A stretch of DNA of 58,199 nucleotides, from NCBI GenBank assembly GCA_025465465.1, contig JAODND010000001.1, positions 1 to 58,199 of the forward strand, in the 5' to 3' direction. Made by a program: the position numbers and the translations under genes. The stretch is from Frankiales bacterium. GTDB lineage: Bacteria; Actinomycetota; Actinomycetes; Mycobacteriales; SCTD01. Shown here piece after piece: positions 1 to 10,674 of this stretch. The notes beneath the pieces were generated by a model that was not told the origin of the DNA, ran no database searches, and saw nothing but the letters and a program-made list of their open reading frames with translations. How positions within the stretch are numbered: position 1 is the stretch's first letter; the number at the start of each line of letters is the position of its first letter.

Positions 1-625
1 GATCGACGCTGCCGAAGCGACCGTGGTCGGTGCGCCAGGACACGATGCGGTCGGCGAGCACCGGACCGATGCCGGGCAGCGCATCGAGCTCCTGCGCCGT
101 CGCGGTGTTCAGATCGAGCTGCGCCGAACCCCCCGTGGACGACGACGCCGCCGCGGCGTCCGCCACCAGCACCTGCTCGCCGTCCTGCACCTTGGCGGCG
201 AGGTTGAGGGTGCCGGTCGACGTACCCGGTAGGACACCGCCGGCTGCCCGCAGGGCATCGTCGACCCGGGCGCCGGGCGGCAGCCTGACCAGTCCGGGAC
301 GCCGAACCCTGCCCGCGACGTCGACCACGAGCTCGGGTCCACCCGTTGCCGATGCGCCGACGACGGGTGGTGGCGCGACGGGCTGCTCCGACGGCCTGCC
401 GCGCAGCAGCAGGAAGCCGGCGAGCACCGCGGCGACGAGGCCCACGACGACGAGAGCGACGACCCCGCGGTGGCCGGGATCCACGCGGGCTGCCGAGAGC
501 ACCTCGCGGACGGTGGTCGGCTCGTCCTCGGCTGTCGCCTGGCGCGGCACCCAGCCGCCCGGGGCCGAGGGCACCCGAGGGAGCAGCTGGCGCAGCCGGT
601 CGGCGGCACCGGGAGGGACAGGCAC
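1..625 (-). CDS. comEA: ComEA-like DNA-binding competence protein (C-terminus beyond window)
   Basis: Partial gene running off the left edge; 208 codons are visible. The start is GTG at 625, with an in-frame TAG only four codons upstream (637-635). Reading inward there is a basic, proline-rich cytoplasmic leader, one membrane helix at about residues 55-77, a SLBB-type soluble ligand-binding domain (motif GRVRRPGLVRLPPGARVDDA), a short linker, and the start of a helix-hairpin-helix pair containing LNTATAQELDALPGIGPVLA. This order matches membrane-anchored ComEA, which binds double-stranded DNA outside the membrane during uptake. comEC would be expected just beyond the edge. It lies downstream of degV-plsY on the same strand, 63 bases after plsY, and has its own leaderless-type -10 box. 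Confidence 0.9.
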   Translation of the reverse strand, partial: MPVPPGAADRLRQLLPRVPSAPGGWVPRQATAEDEPTTVREVLSAARVDPGHRGVVALVVVGLVAAVLAGFLLLRGRPSEQPVAPPPVVGASATGGPELVVDVAGRVRRPGLVRLPPGARVDDALRAAGGVLPGTSTGTLNLAAKVQDGEQVLVADAAAASSSTGGSAQLDLNTATAQELDALPGIGPVLADRIVSWRTDHGRFGSVD

Positions 626-631
626 CTGGCG

Positions 632-637
632 ACGCTA
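632..637 (-). promoter_or_regulatory. Putative -10 box for leaderless comEA
   Basis: TAGCGT on the minus strand ends six bases before the GTG start at 625, so transcription would begin at or next to the start codon. No convincing -35 box or Shine-Dalgarno sequence is visible. Confidence 0.4.
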
Positions 638-688
638 GGGATCCGCCACCCGGACCAGGGCCACACCAGCAGCGGCTGTGGAACCCCG

Positions 689-1255
689 TCAGTCCTGTGG
701 AGCGCGCAACCGGCGCGCCACATTGCCGGTGTGCCGGGCGAGCACGACGGCCGCGATCGCGGCCGCCCACAGCCGGTCCTCCCCGACCACCAGCGCCGTG
801 ACGAGCACCGCAGCCGCGGCCGACATCGACGCGAGCGCGATCCACCTCGAAGCGGCGAGCACGAGCAGCCAGGCCGCCAGCACGAAGACCAGCCACAACG
901 GGTGCGAACCCAGGATCGCCCCGGCTGCTGTCGCCACTCCCTTGCCGCCCCTGCCCCTCAGCCACGGCGACGTGATGTGCCCCGCCACGGCGAACAACCC
1001 CGCGACCAGCCCCCACCCGTGGGCTCCGATCCCGAACAGTGCGGCCGGCACAGCTCCCTTCGCCACGTCGAGCAGAGCGACCAGCACCCCCGTACGACGA
1101 CCGAGCGCGCGTCCCGCGTTGGACGCCCCGGGGTTGCCGGAACCGATCGCCCGCAGGTCGATGCCGCGTGTCCGCGCGATGAGGACTGCCGGGTTGATCG
1201 TGCCGAGGAAGTAGCCCACGACGGCCGCCGCCGTGTAGCCGATCAGCGCCTCCAC
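689..1255 (-). CDS. plsY: Glycerol-3-phosphate acyltransferase PlsY
   Basis: 188-residue polytopic membrane enzyme that transfers acyl from acyl-phosphate to glycerol-3-phosphate, the first step of phospholipid synthesis. Family signatures are visible: the SGNPGASN motif near residue 40 (phosphate binding) and GHITSPWLRGRGGKGVAT near residues 90-110. Five or so hydrophobic segments and the usual PlsY length fit. Its ATG lies inside the end of degV (13-base overlap), so the two are translationally coupled in one transcript. PlsX, which makes the acyl-phosphate donor, is not in the window. Confidence 0.96.
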   Translation of the reverse strand: MEALIGYTAAAVVGYFLGTINPAVLIARTRGIDLRAIGSGNPGASNAGRALGRRTGVLVALLDVAKGAVPAALFGIGAHGWGLVAGLFAVAGHITSPWLRGRGGKGVATAAGAILGSHPLWLVFVLAAWLLVLAASRWIALASMSAAAAVLVTALVVGEDRLWAAAIAAVVLARHTGNVARRLRAPQD

Positions 1256-2079
1256 ACGACCACTCCCAGCAGGCCGGGGCCGACGTGGGCGCCGACGACC
1301 GCGCCGACCTCCGAGACGTAGAGCTGCACGAGGTGCGGAAGCGCCTCCCGCAGCTCGACCTCGAGCTGGGCGGCCCGTTCGGGTGCGGCCAGGTGATGGA
1401 TCGCCACGTCGACTGGTCCGTCGCCCGCCGCCTCCACGACGAGCTGCTCCAGCCGCGACAGCGCCTTGGAGAAGGTGCGCACCTTCTCGAGCAACGCGAT
1501 CTCGCCGTCCCTGACGATGAGCAGCGGCTTCACCGCGAGGGCCGCTCCGACCAGCGCCGACGTGGCGGTCATCCGACCGCCACGCCGCAGGCGCTCGAGG
1601 CTGTCGACATAGAACAGCGTCGTCGTGTCCGCCTTCTCTGCAGCCCCCGCGACCTCCTCCAGCGAGCCGCCGGCCCGGGCCGTCTCGCAGGCAGCGATCA
1701 CGTCGAACCCGAGTCCCATCGCGACCGACCCGCTGTCGACGACCCGGACGGTGATGTCAGGCGCGACGTGCTCGGCGGCGAGCCGGGCGCTGTCGGCCGT
1801 ACCCGACAGGCGGGCGGACAGGTGGACGGACACGATCTCCGAGGCGCCGGTGCCGCGATAGGCGCCCGCCAGCTGGCCGGGCGTGGGTCGCGACGTGGTG
1901 ACCTGGACGCGGCGCTCACTGAGGGCCGCGGCGACGTCCGCCGGCGACACCTCGATCGCCTCCTGGCCTGACCAGCTGCCCAGGACGACGTGCAGCGGGA
2001 CGGTCGTGATTCCATAGCGCTCGGCCACGCCGTCCGGGAGGTATGCCGTGGAGTCCGTGACTACCGCGACCCGAGCCAT
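1243..2079 (-). CDS. DegV family fatty-acid-binding protein
   Basis: 278-residue DegV protein. The start at 2079 was chosen because MARVAVVTDSTAYLPDG is the family N-terminus (TDST motif holding the lipid head group); the reading frame is open further upstream but without family similarity. Later DegV features include TSRPTPGQ, the SGT segment of LSARLSGTADSA, and the conserved RLRRGGR near residue 155. DegV proteins bind a fatty acid and in some bacteria deliver it to a fatty acid kinase (FakB role); no fakA is in view. The head-to-tail overlap with plsY supports a lipid role. A -10 box TACCGT sits seven bases upstream of the ATG. Confidence 0.93.
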   Translation of the reverse strand: MARVAVVTDSTAYLPDGVAERYGITTVPLHVVLGSWSGQEAIEVSPADVAAALSERRVQVTTSRPTPGQLAGAYRGTGASEIVSVHLSARLSGTADSARLAAEHVAPDITVRVVDSGSVAMGLGFDVIAACETARAGGSLEEVAGAAEKADTTTLFYVDSLERLRRGGRMTATSALVGAALAVKPLLIVRDGEIALLEKVRTFSKALSRLEQLVVEAAGDGPVDVAIHHLAAPERAAQLEVELREALPHLVQLYVSEVGAVVGAHVGPGLLGVVVWRR

Positions 2080-2086
2080 GTCCAGA

Positions 2087-2092
2087 ACGGTA
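2087..2092 (-). promoter_or_regulatory. Putative -10 box for leaderless degV
   Basis: TACCGT on the minus strand, seven bases before the degV ATG at 2079. The -35 region lies in the short divergent gap shared with the luxR-type gene starting at 2133. Confidence 0.4.
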
Positions 2093-2132
2093 ATGGTTGG
2101 GGCAGTATGAGCCTGTTTCCCAGGGGGTGATG

Positions 2133-2658
2133 ATGGAGCCGGTTCGGACGCTGCTGCAGAGAAGCAGCACGTCACTTTCCGGTGGGGCCACCCTGCGCGC
2201 GGTCGAGGAGGCACGCGAGGCGCTGGTGCTGTCGCGCGGCGACGACGTGCTCGAGTTGCTCAGCCTCGACGCCCTCGGTGCGGCGTTGTGGGCCCGGGGC
2301 GAGCTGCGCAACGCCGCCATGGTCCTCGGCGCCAGCGACCGGCTCCGTCAGCGCACCGGTCAGGGGCACGGGCGCAGCGCCGTCGCCGAGCTCGCCGAGG
2401 CCTCGCCCGGCTGGGACGAGGGCCGGCAGCTGCGGCCCGAGGAGGTGCTGGTGCTGCTGTCGGTCAACCGGACGCCGACGGGACGCCCGACCGCTGGCTG
2501 GACCAGCCTGACCCCGAGTGAGCGCCAGGTCGTCGAGCTGGCCGTCGAGGGGCTGACCAATCCGCGGATCGCGCAGAAGCTGTTCCTGTCGACGAACACG
2601 GTGAAGACCCACCTGCAGCGGGCCTATCGCAAGCTCGGCATCACGAGCAGGACGGAGC

Positions 2659-2678
<20 letters not shown>
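2133..2678 (+). CDS. Short LuxR-type DNA-binding regulator, orphan C-terminal part of a LAL-type protein
   Basis: 181 residues from ATG 2133, placed just after a purine-rich AGGGGG; ATG 2130 or 2097 are alternatives. The last 60 or so residues are a LuxR helix-turn-helix ([23 protein letters not shown], then [15 protein letters not shown]). The part before it ([35 protein letters not shown] and onward, in pieces) resembles the final helical repeats of large MalT/LAL regulators, but there is no ATPase domain. It starts 53 bases from divergent degV. Its last 20 bases overlap the 3' end of leuS tail to tail. The regulatory target is unknown. Confidence 0.75.
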
Positions 2679-5127
<2,449 letters not shown>

Positions 5128-5150
5128 GTCGTTCCCTTCCTGCTCCAGGC

Positions 5151-5180
5151 AAAAGAAAAGCCCCCGTGGGTCACGAGGGC
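5151..5180 (-). terminator. Intrinsic terminator in leuS leader (attenuator)
   Basis: In the direction of leuS transcription, GCCCTCGTG and CACGGGGGC form a 9-bp stem (one G-U) with loop ACC, followed at once by TTTTCTTTT. It lies 23 bases before the leuS start and after a Leu-rich leader ORF, so it can only serve as a premature terminator for leuS. Confidence 0.85.
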
Positions 5181-5181
5181 G

Positions 5182-5212
5182 CCGCGCTGAGACTGGTGTG
5201 CAGTCAGCGCGG
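5182..5212 (-). promoter_or_regulatory. Hairpin between leader stop and leuS terminator
   Basis: CCGCGCT-GACTG pairs with CAGTC-AGCGCGG (12 bp, two-base bulge, five-base loop). The 5' arm covers the last codons and the stop of the leader peptide, so a ribosome reaching the stop would block this hairpin. It abuts the terminator; a weak extension (GAG with CTC of the terminator arm) could make the two compete. The mechanism is inferred. Confidence 0.6.
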
Positions 5213-5242
5213 CTCGGGAAGGAGCAGCTCCTGCGGGTGCAT
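5204..5242 (-). CDS. Leucine leader peptide of leuS
   Basis: Twelve-codon [15 protein letters not shown] with three successive Leu codons (CTG CTC CTT), ending TGA at 5204-5206. An upstream in-frame ATG at 5251 would add MWR, but TAAGAT at 5255-5250 looks like the -10 box, placing the transcript start at or beside ATG 5242, so the leader would be translated leaderlessly. The Leu run, followed by a hairpin and a U-tract terminator, is the usual layout of ribosome-mediated attenuation. When charged tRNA-Leu is scarce, a stalled ribosome should raise leuS transcription. No T-box sequence is present. Confidence 0.7.
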   Translation of the reverse strand: MHPQELLLPEPR

Positions 5243-5249
5243 GCGCCAC

Positions 5250-5255
5250 ATCTTA
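5250..5255 (-). promoter_or_regulatory. Putative -10 box of leuS transcript
   Basis: TAAGAT on the minus strand, seven bases before leader ATG 5242. The -35 region is poor. Divergent from the PAP2 gene promoter about 30 bases away. Confidence 0.45.
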
Positions 5256-5281
5256 CGCGCAGAGCCCTGACCCGCAGCGAA

Positions 5282-5287
5282 TAAGGT
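5282..5287 (+). promoter_or_regulatory. Putative -10 box for leaderless PAP2 gene
   Basis: TAAGGT, exactly six bases before the GTG start at 5294. Confidence 0.45.
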
Positions 5288-5293
5288 GGTCGC

Positions 5294-6364
5294 GTGACGA
5301 CGGAGCTCGAGGAGACCAGGCCGGTCACCCCGCACGAGGTCTCCCCCTGGCGCCTCGCCGGGCTCCGGGCCCGGCAGCGCCGCCGCCGCCTGCTGCTGCT
5401 GGTGGTCGTGGCCTTCACGCTGTCGGTGGCCCTCGCCGGTGTCCCGACCGGTCGCGAGTGGCTGACCTTCTGGATGCTGCTGACCCTGTTCGCGGCGTGC
5501 GGCGGCGAGTGGGGCGTGTGGCGTCGCGCGGTCGTCCGCGACTGGTTGCCGCTGCTCGCGGTCCTGTTCGCCTACGACCTGCTCCGAGGCGTCGCCAACG
5601 AGATCGGTGGCCGCCTGTTCGGCCTCCCGGTGCTGCGGGCCAACCCGACCAACCAGGTCAGCGCGGTGCGGGCCCATCTCTGGCCACCGATCGACTTCGA
5701 CCGCACGCTGTTCGGCGGGCACGTCCCGACGCTCTGGCTGCAGCAGCACTTCTTCGACCCGGGGGTGGCGCACTGGTATGACCGGATCGCGATCTGCGTC
5801 TACCTGTCGCACTTCCTGGTCTCCCTCGTGCTCGCGATCGTGCTGTGGTGCGTGAACTACCCGCTGTTCCGGCGCTACCTCGCCGCGCTGGTCTCACTCA
5901 CGCTGGTCACGCTGGCGACCTACGTCCTGTTCCCCGCGGCCCCGCCGTGGATGGCCGGCCTCAACAACAAGTTCGGCAAGGGGGTCGAGGTGCACCGGGT
6001 GGTGCAGGAGACGCTGCACACCCTGGGCGGCTCCACGGTCGACAGCGCCGTGGAGAAGGGCGCCGCCTACTCCAACTCGGTCGCCGCGATGCCGTCGCTG
6101 CACGCCGCCATCCCCATGCTGCTGCTCGTCTTCTTCTGGCCCGAGGTCCGCACCCGCGGCAAGATCGGCCTGTCGATCTACGCCGGCACGATGGCGCTGG
6201 TCCTGGTGTATGGCGGGGAGCACTACGTCGCCGACGTCCTGGCCGGCTGGCTCTACGCGATCGTGGTCACGGTGCTGCTGCGCAAGCTGGCCTTCCGCAA
6301 GGAGCCGGTCGACGCGCCCGCAGACAACCCCCTCACCACCCCGGCCCACCACCCCTCTGGATGA
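5294..6364 (+). CDS. PAP2 superfamily membrane phosphatase/phosphotransferase
   Basis: 356-residue integral membrane protein with a basic cytoplasmic N-terminus and about six membrane helices. The PAP2 signature is split as usual: [12 protein letters not shown] near residue 260 (the PSLH form typical of the Aur1/inositol-phosphotransferase-like branch) and [13 protein letters not shown] near residue 305, giving the two catalytic histidines and the aspartate. The likely substrate is a lipid phosphate or a phosphoinositol lipid; it cannot be assigned more closely. GTG start with a leaderless-type promoter, divergent from leuS. It converges on the MFS gene at 6438. Confidence 0.85.
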   Translation: MTTELEETRPVTPHEVSPWRLAGLRARQRRRRLLLLVVVAFTLSVALAGVPTGREWLTFWMLLTLFAACGGEWGVWRRAVVRDWLPLLAVLFAYDLLRGVANEIGGRLFGLPVLRANPTNQVSAVRAHLWPPIDFDRTLFGGHVPTLWLQQHFFDPGVAHWYDRIAICVYLSHFLVSLVLAIVLWCVNYPLFRRYLAALVSLTLVTLATYVLFPAAPPWMAGLNNKFGKGVEVHRVVQETLHTLGGSTVDSAVEKGAAYSNSVAAMPSLHAAIPMLLLVFFWPEVRTRGKIGLSIYAGTMALVLVYGGEHYVADVLAGWLYAIVVTVLLRKLAFRKEPVDAPADNPLTTPAHHPSG

Positions 6365-6437
6365 TCAACAGTGGGTTGCGTGGTCGGCGCGCCGGCGGTT
6401 CAGCCAGCTGATCCCCTGCTGATCACCGCGAGAGGGG

Positions 6438-8060
6438 CTAGACGATGGCGGTCTCGGCCATCGCTCGTTCGCCATCGAGCTGTTCGCGCTGCGCGGCGAG
6501 GCCACCTGTCGTGCGCAACGGCACCTCCTTGACGAAGAAGGTGAGCACGAAGGCAGGGATCACCAGCACGGCCACGACGAGGAAGACCGTGTGCATCGAG
6601 TCGGCGAAGCCCTCGAGGACCAGCCGCTTCACCGGCCCGGGCAGCGTGCCGAACAAGCTCGTGGTGTTGTCGAGCTTGGCGGAATTGATCTGACCTGCCA
6701 GATCCTTGTACGGCGAGTCGAGCAGCCGCTCCTTGATGTTGCCGACGACCGTCCCGAAGAGCACCGCGAGGGAGACCGCCGCGCCGAGCGTGCCGCCCAT
6801 GGAACGGAAGAACGTGACCGACGAGGTCGACAGGCCCATGTCCTGGGGCGGCAGGGAGTTCTGCACCGAGATGACGAGCATCTGCATCGTGAGGCCGAGA
6901 CCGACGCCGACCACGACCATGTAGCTCATGACCTGGGGCATCGGGGTGTCGACCTTCAGCGTCGACAACAGCAGCATCCCGACGAACAGGACCGCCGTGC
7001 CGAAGATCGGGAAGATCTTGTAGCGGCCGGTGCGCTGCATCAGGCGGCCCACGACCAGTGAGGACCCCATCAGGCCGACCATGAACGGCGTCATCATCAG
7101 GCCCGCCCGGGTCGGGCTCTCCTCCCGGACGATCTGCAGGTACAGCGGCATCAGCACAAGGCCGCCGAACATCACCATGCCGACCAGCGTCGCGACGACG
7201 CTGACGACGGAGAAGACCTTGTCGCGGAAGATCCGCAGCGGCAGGATCGCGTCCTCACCGAGCCTGCTCTCACGGGGGATGAACAGCCCGAACGAGACCA
7301 GTGCGATCGCGATCATCGTCAGCGACGTGGGCGAGCTCCACCCCCACTCGCGACCCTTCTCGGCGAGCAGCAGGAACGGCACGACCGTCGAGCTGAGCAA
7401 CGCGGCGCCGACGTAGTCGATGCGGTGGTCGGTGCGGCGGCGCGGCAGCGTCAGGTTGCGGAAGACGACGTAGAACGCGGCCAGACCGATGGGCACGTTG
7501 ACGTAGAAGATCCACCGCCAGCCGGTGACGCCGAGGATGGTGGCCTGGCCGGCGAAGAAGCCGCCGAGGACCGGTCCGAGCACCGACGACGTCGCGAAGA
7601 CAGACGTGAAGTACGCCTGGTACTTCGCCCTCTCGCGAGGTGCCACCAGGTCGCCGATGATGGCGAACGCGAGCGACAGCAGGCCACCGGCGCCGAGGCC
7701 CTGCAGGGCGCGGTAGGCCGCGAGCTCGTAGATCGAGTGCGCCTGTCCGCAGAGCAGCGAGCCGAGGAGGAAGACAGCGATGGCGAACAGGTAGAACGGC
7801 TTGCGGCCATAGAGGTCGGAGAGCTTGCCGTAGAGCGGGGTGCTCACGGTCGACGTCACGAGGTACGCCGTCGTCACCCACGCCTGCGCGGTCTGGCCGT
7901 TGAGCTTGTCGGCGATGGTGCGCATCGCGGTCGACACGATCGTCTGGTCCAGCGAGGCCAGGAACATGCCGAGCAGGAGTCCGGACATGATGGTGAGGAT
8001 CTGCCGATGGGTCAGCCCCGAGGTCTGGGGGGCTGCGCCGACGGAGCTTTCGGTGGTCAT
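6438..8060 (-). CDS. MFS drug exporter, DHA2 (EmrB/QacA) family
   Basis: 540 residues with the 14-helix pattern of proton-coupled DHA2 efflux pumps. Motifs: LASLDQTIVSTAMRTIA in helix 1 (the D-x-T-I-V signature), GKLSDLYGRKP in the loop after helix 2 (motif A), and LGPVLGGFFAG near helix 5 (motif C, antiporter). Its ATG overlaps the marR stop by four bases (ATGA), so both genes are co-transcribed and the MarR protein is the probable repressor. Substrate unknown. Confidence 0.93.
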   Translation of the reverse strand: MTTESSVGAAPQTSGLTHRQILTIMSGLLLGMFLASLDQTIVSTAMRTIADKLNGQTAQAWVTTAYLVTSTVSTPLYGKLSDLYGRKPFYLFAIAVFLLGSLLCGQAHSIYELAAYRALQGLGAGGLLSLAFAIIGDLVAPRERAKYQAYFTSVFATSSVLGPVLGGFFAGQATILGVTGWRWIFYVNVPIGLAAFYVVFRNLTLPRRRTDHRIDYVGAALLSSTVVPFLLLAEKGREWGWSSPTSLTMIAIALVSFGLFIPRESRLGEDAILPLRIFRDKVFSVVSVVATLVGMVMFGGLVLMPLYLQIVREESPTRAGLMMTPFMVGLMGSSLVVGRLMQRTGRYKIFPIFGTAVLFVGMLLLSTLKVDTPMPQVMSYMVVVGVGLGLTMQMLVISVQNSLPPQDMGLSTSSVTFFRSMGGTLGAAVSLAVLFGTVVGNIKERLLDSPYKDLAGQINSAKLDNTTSLFGTLPGPVKRLVLEGFADSMHTVFLVVAVLVIPAFVLTFFVKEVPLRTTGGLAAQREQLDGERAMAETAIV

Positions 8061-8521
8061 GCGCTCTCCAAGATGGCCTCGAGCAGGTGCCCGTTCGCCG
8101 TCAGGTCGTGGTTGAGGCGAGCCAGCAGGTCAGCCAGCTCCTCGTGGTCGTGGTCGGACCAGCCGGGGGTGAGCACCTTGAGTGCCTGTGCCCGCTTCTG
8201 CTGGACGGATGCGGCTGCCCGCTGACCTTTGTCAGTGAGGACGAGCCGGATGGCGCGGCCGTCGTCTGGATCCGCCTCGCGGCGGACGTAGCCGGCCCGC
8301 TCGACGGCGGTGACCTGGCGGCTGACCGACGACGGGTCGAGCCCAAGGGCACTGGCCAGCTCGGTCAACCGCACGGGGCCCAGTGCGGCGAGTCGACCGA
8401 TCACGTGCACGCCCGCGGGCTCGAGCCGCAGGCCCGACGCCGCGATGGCGTGGCCGTTGAGTCCTTTCAGCCCTCGCACCAGCGCGGCGATCTCACCCCA
8501 GAGCAGGGCGTGGCTGTCCAT
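8057..8521 (-). CDS. MarR family repressor of the adjacent efflux pump
   Basis: 154 residues with a winged helix: LTELASALGLDPSSVSRQVTAVERAGYVRREADPDDGRA gives (in parts) the recognition helix and the DxR wing. It is the first gene of a two-gene operon with the DHA2 exporter, the standard MarR-pump arrangement in which a toxic ligand releases the repressor. A palindromic site in the promoter (8537-8559) fits autoregulation. Confidence 0.92.
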   Translation of the reverse strand: MDSHALLWGEIAALVRGLKGLNGHAIAASGLRLEPAGVHVIGRLAALGPVRLTELASALGLDPSSVSRQVTAVERAGYVRREADPDDGRAIRLVLTDKGQRAAASVQQKRAQALKVLTPGWSDHDHEELADLLARLNHDLTANGHLLEAILESA

Positions 8522-8536
8522 GGCCTTCAGGAAACT

Positions 8537-8559
8537 ACTTGCTGGTTACAAGCACAAGT
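8537..8559 (-). promoter_or_regulatory. Candidate MarR operator
   Basis: ACTTG-N13-CAAGT, enclosing a second pairing CTTGCTGGTTACAAG, 16-38 bases upstream of the marR ATG. A possible -10 box TAGTTT (8537-8532) overlaps the edge of the site. Confidence 0.45.
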
Positions 8560-8579
8560 TCTTCAGAGCGTGAGGGCGG

Positions 8580-9251
8580 TCACACCTGAGGAGTCGTGAG
8601 GACATACCCGACGCCACGCACCGTCTCGATCCGGGTGCTCGCCGCGGCGAGCTTCTTGCGGAGGTAGCCGACATAGACCTCCACGATGTTGGGGTCGCCG
8701 TCATAGTGCGCGTCCCAGACGCTGTCGAGGATCTCGCGCTTGCTCTGCACCGACTCGGGGTGCCGCATCAGGTGCAGCAGCAGGGCGAACTCGCGGGGGG
8801 TCAGCGCCACCTGCTGGTCGGCGACGGTCACCCGGTGCCGAGCGGGGTCGATGGCGAGGTCACCGACCTCCAGCACGACGGGCCGGGCCGGGGCGCCGCG
8901 CCGGACGAGCGACCGCAGCCGGGCCACCAGGACGACGAACGAGAAGGGCTTGGTGAGGTAGTCGTCGGCTCCCAGGTCCAGGGCGTCCGCCTCGTCGTAC
9001 TCCCCATCCTTGGCCGTGAGCATGAGCACGGGCGTCCAGACCTTGTTGCGCCGCATCTCCTGGCAGATCCGGTAGCCGGAAAGGCCGGGCAGCATGATGT
9101 CGAGCACCACGACGTCGAACTCACCGGAGAGGGCCTTCGTCAGGCCCTCCCGGCCGTCGTGGGCGACTTCGACGCGGAAGCTCTCTGCCGCCAGGCCGCG
9201 CTGCACGGCGCCGGCAAGGTGCTCCTCGTCCTCGACGAGCAGAACTCTCAT
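8580..9251 (-). CDS. OmpR/PhoB family response regulator
   Basis: 223 residues. Receiver domain with the acidic pair ED at 7-8, phospho-acceptor Asp51 in VVLDIMLPG, Thr in MLTAKDG and Lys in LTKPFS; then a winged-helix DNA-binding domain (ALTPREFALLLHLMRHP, then VYVGYLRKKL and RGVGYVL). Start ATG 9251 begins the receiver fold exactly; longer in-frame extensions only read the repeats upstream. It follows the sensor kinase gene at 9328 and is separated from it by four tandem 15-bp repeats. Confidence 0.95.
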   Translation of the reverse strand: MRVLLVEDEEHLAGAVQRGLAAESFRVEVAHDGREGLTKALSGEFDVVVLDIMLPGLSGYRICQEMRRNKVWTPVLMLTAKDGEYDEADALDLGADDYLTKPFSFVVLVARLRSLVRRGAPARPVVLEVGDLAIDPARHRVTVADQQVALTPREFALLLHLMRHPESVQSKREILDSVWDAHYDGDPNIVEVYVGYLRKKLAAASTRIETVRGVGYVLTTPQV

Positions 9252-9279
9252 GACAACAGACTGCGCGCGAAGGACTGTG

Positions 9280-9339
9280 GTGTCACTGAGGAAAGTGTCA
9301 CCGAGGAAGGTGTCACCGAGGAAGGTGTCATTGAGGAAG
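9280..9339. repeat. Four tandem 15-bp repeats between kinase and regulator genes
   Basis: Units at 9280-9294, 9295-9309, 9310-9324 and 9325-9339, consensus GTGTCACCGAGGAAG; the two middle units are identical and the outer ones differ by one to three bases. They occupy most of the gap between the kinase stop (9328) and the regulator start (9251), with the last unit overlapping the kinase 3' end. Either binding sites for the regulator or a slippage-prone tract. Confidence 0.9.
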
Positions 9340-10668
9340 CACCAACCGGACGACCGAGGCCTCGGCGAACTCCACGGTCCCGCCATGCGCCTCGACGAGC
9401 TGCCGGACGATGGCCAGGCCGAGCCCGGTGCCCCCCTGCTGCCGGCTGCGGCTGACGTCCAGCCGCACGAACCGCTCGAACACGCGCTCACGGTCCTCGG
9501 CGGGTACGCCGGGCCCGTCGTCGGCGATCTCGACGACGGCACCCTCGGGTCCGCTCGCCAGGCTCAGCTCGACCCGTCCGGTTGCGTGCCGCGCCGCGTT
9601 GTCGACGAGGTTGCGGAGCACCCGCGCCAGCCGGTCGTGGTCGCCGCGGACCCGGGTCGGCTGGATGCGGGTCACGACGTCCAGTGTGGTGGTGGCACGG
9701 ATCCGGTGCGCCTCGGCGGCGAGCAGGTCGTCGAGGTCGACGTCTTCGCGACGCATCTGGATCCCGCGCTCGTCGGCGTTCGCCAGCAGCAGCAGGTCCG
9801 CGACGAGCCGCTCGACCCGGTGCGTCTCCTCGAGCAGCACGTCGGCCGTCCCCTGCCAGTCAGCGGTCTCCGGATGCGCGACGGCGACCTCGACGCTGGT
9901 CCGCAGCACCGCCAGCGGACTCCGCAGCTCGTGGCTGGCGTCCGACACGAACTGGCGCTGCGCACGGACGGCGCTCTCGAGCCGGTCGAGCATGCGGTTC
10001 AGCGTGCCACCGAGCAGCCACACCTCGTCGCGCGCATCCGGGAGGGGCACCCGCGCGTTCAGGCTCGCGGCGTCGATGCCGTCCACCTGCTGCCGCATCG
10101 ACTCGACGGGCCGCAGTGCCCGCCCGGCCACCCACCAGGTGACCAACGCGACGAGCAGGACGAGCACAGGACCACCGATGGCGAGCAGCACGGCCGCTTC
10201 GTAGCGGGCCGCCTCAGCGGGCTCGAGGGACTGGGCGACGACGACGGTGACCCGCTCGCCCTGGGCATCGCGGGCACCGAGCGCCAGCAGCCGGTAGTCC
10301 GCGTCCGGAGGCAGCCTCGTCCGACCGACGAACTGCCGACCCACGGCTGGGCGGGCGGCGGTCAGAGCGGCGTGTCCAGTGAGGTCCGCGCTCGCGGCGA
10401 GCACGTGACCGGTCGGATCGATCACCTGCTCCGTGCTCGTCGGGCCGAGCCGCGTCGGGAGCTCGATGTGCTCCGCGCCTGACTGGCCGATGACCGAGGC
10501 GAGAGTCTGCGCCTGCTGCGCCAGCGACACGTCGATGTCGTGCACCTGCGACCGCTGCAGGAAGGTCACGAAGCCATAGCTCCCGAGCACCAGGGCGACC
10601 GCCACGGACCCTGCCGCCACGAGGGCGGCCCGGACCCGGACGCCCGACCACCGCCGCCACGCCTCCAC
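9328..10668 (-). CDS. Two-component sensor histidine kinase
   Basis: 446 residues: helix 1 near 12-35, an extracytoplasmic sensor of about 120 residues, helix 2 near 160-180, a HAMP segment (ALRPVESMRQQVDGI), HisKA with the phospho-accepting His in SDASHELRSPL, and a HATPase_c domain with N box (NLVDNAARHA), G1 (DDGPGV) and G2 (GGTGLGLAI). GTG start at 10668 with TACCCT six bases upstream, so it may have an internal leaderless promoter in addition to transcription from the gene at 11467. Cognate regulator at 8580. Confidence 0.95.
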   Translation of the reverse strand: MEAWRRWSGVRVRAALVAAGSVAVALVLGSYGFVTFLQRSQVHDIDVSLAQQAQTLASVIGQSGAEHIELPTRLGPTSTEQVIDPTGHVLAASADLTGHAALTAARPAVGRQFVGRTRLPPDADYRLLALGARDAQGERVTVVVAQSLEPAEAARYEAAVLLAIGGPVLVLLVALVTWWVAGRALRPVESMRQQVDGIDAASLNARVPLPDARDEVWLLGGTLNRMLDRLESAVRAQRQFVSDASHELRSPLAVLRTSVEVAVAHPETADWQGTADVLLEETHRVERLVADLLLLANADERGIQMRREDVDLDDLLAAEAHRIRATTTLDVVTRIQPTRVRGDHDRLARVLRNLVDNAARHATGRVELSLASGPEGAVVEIADDGPGVPAEDRERVFERFVRLDVSRSRQQGGTGLGLAIVRQLVEAHGGTVEFAEASVVRLVLPQ

Positions 10669-10674
10669 GTGGCG

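Noticed and set aside
9280..9339. CRISPR array
   Set aside because: Repeats are 15 bp, directly abutting with no spacers, and no cas genes are present.
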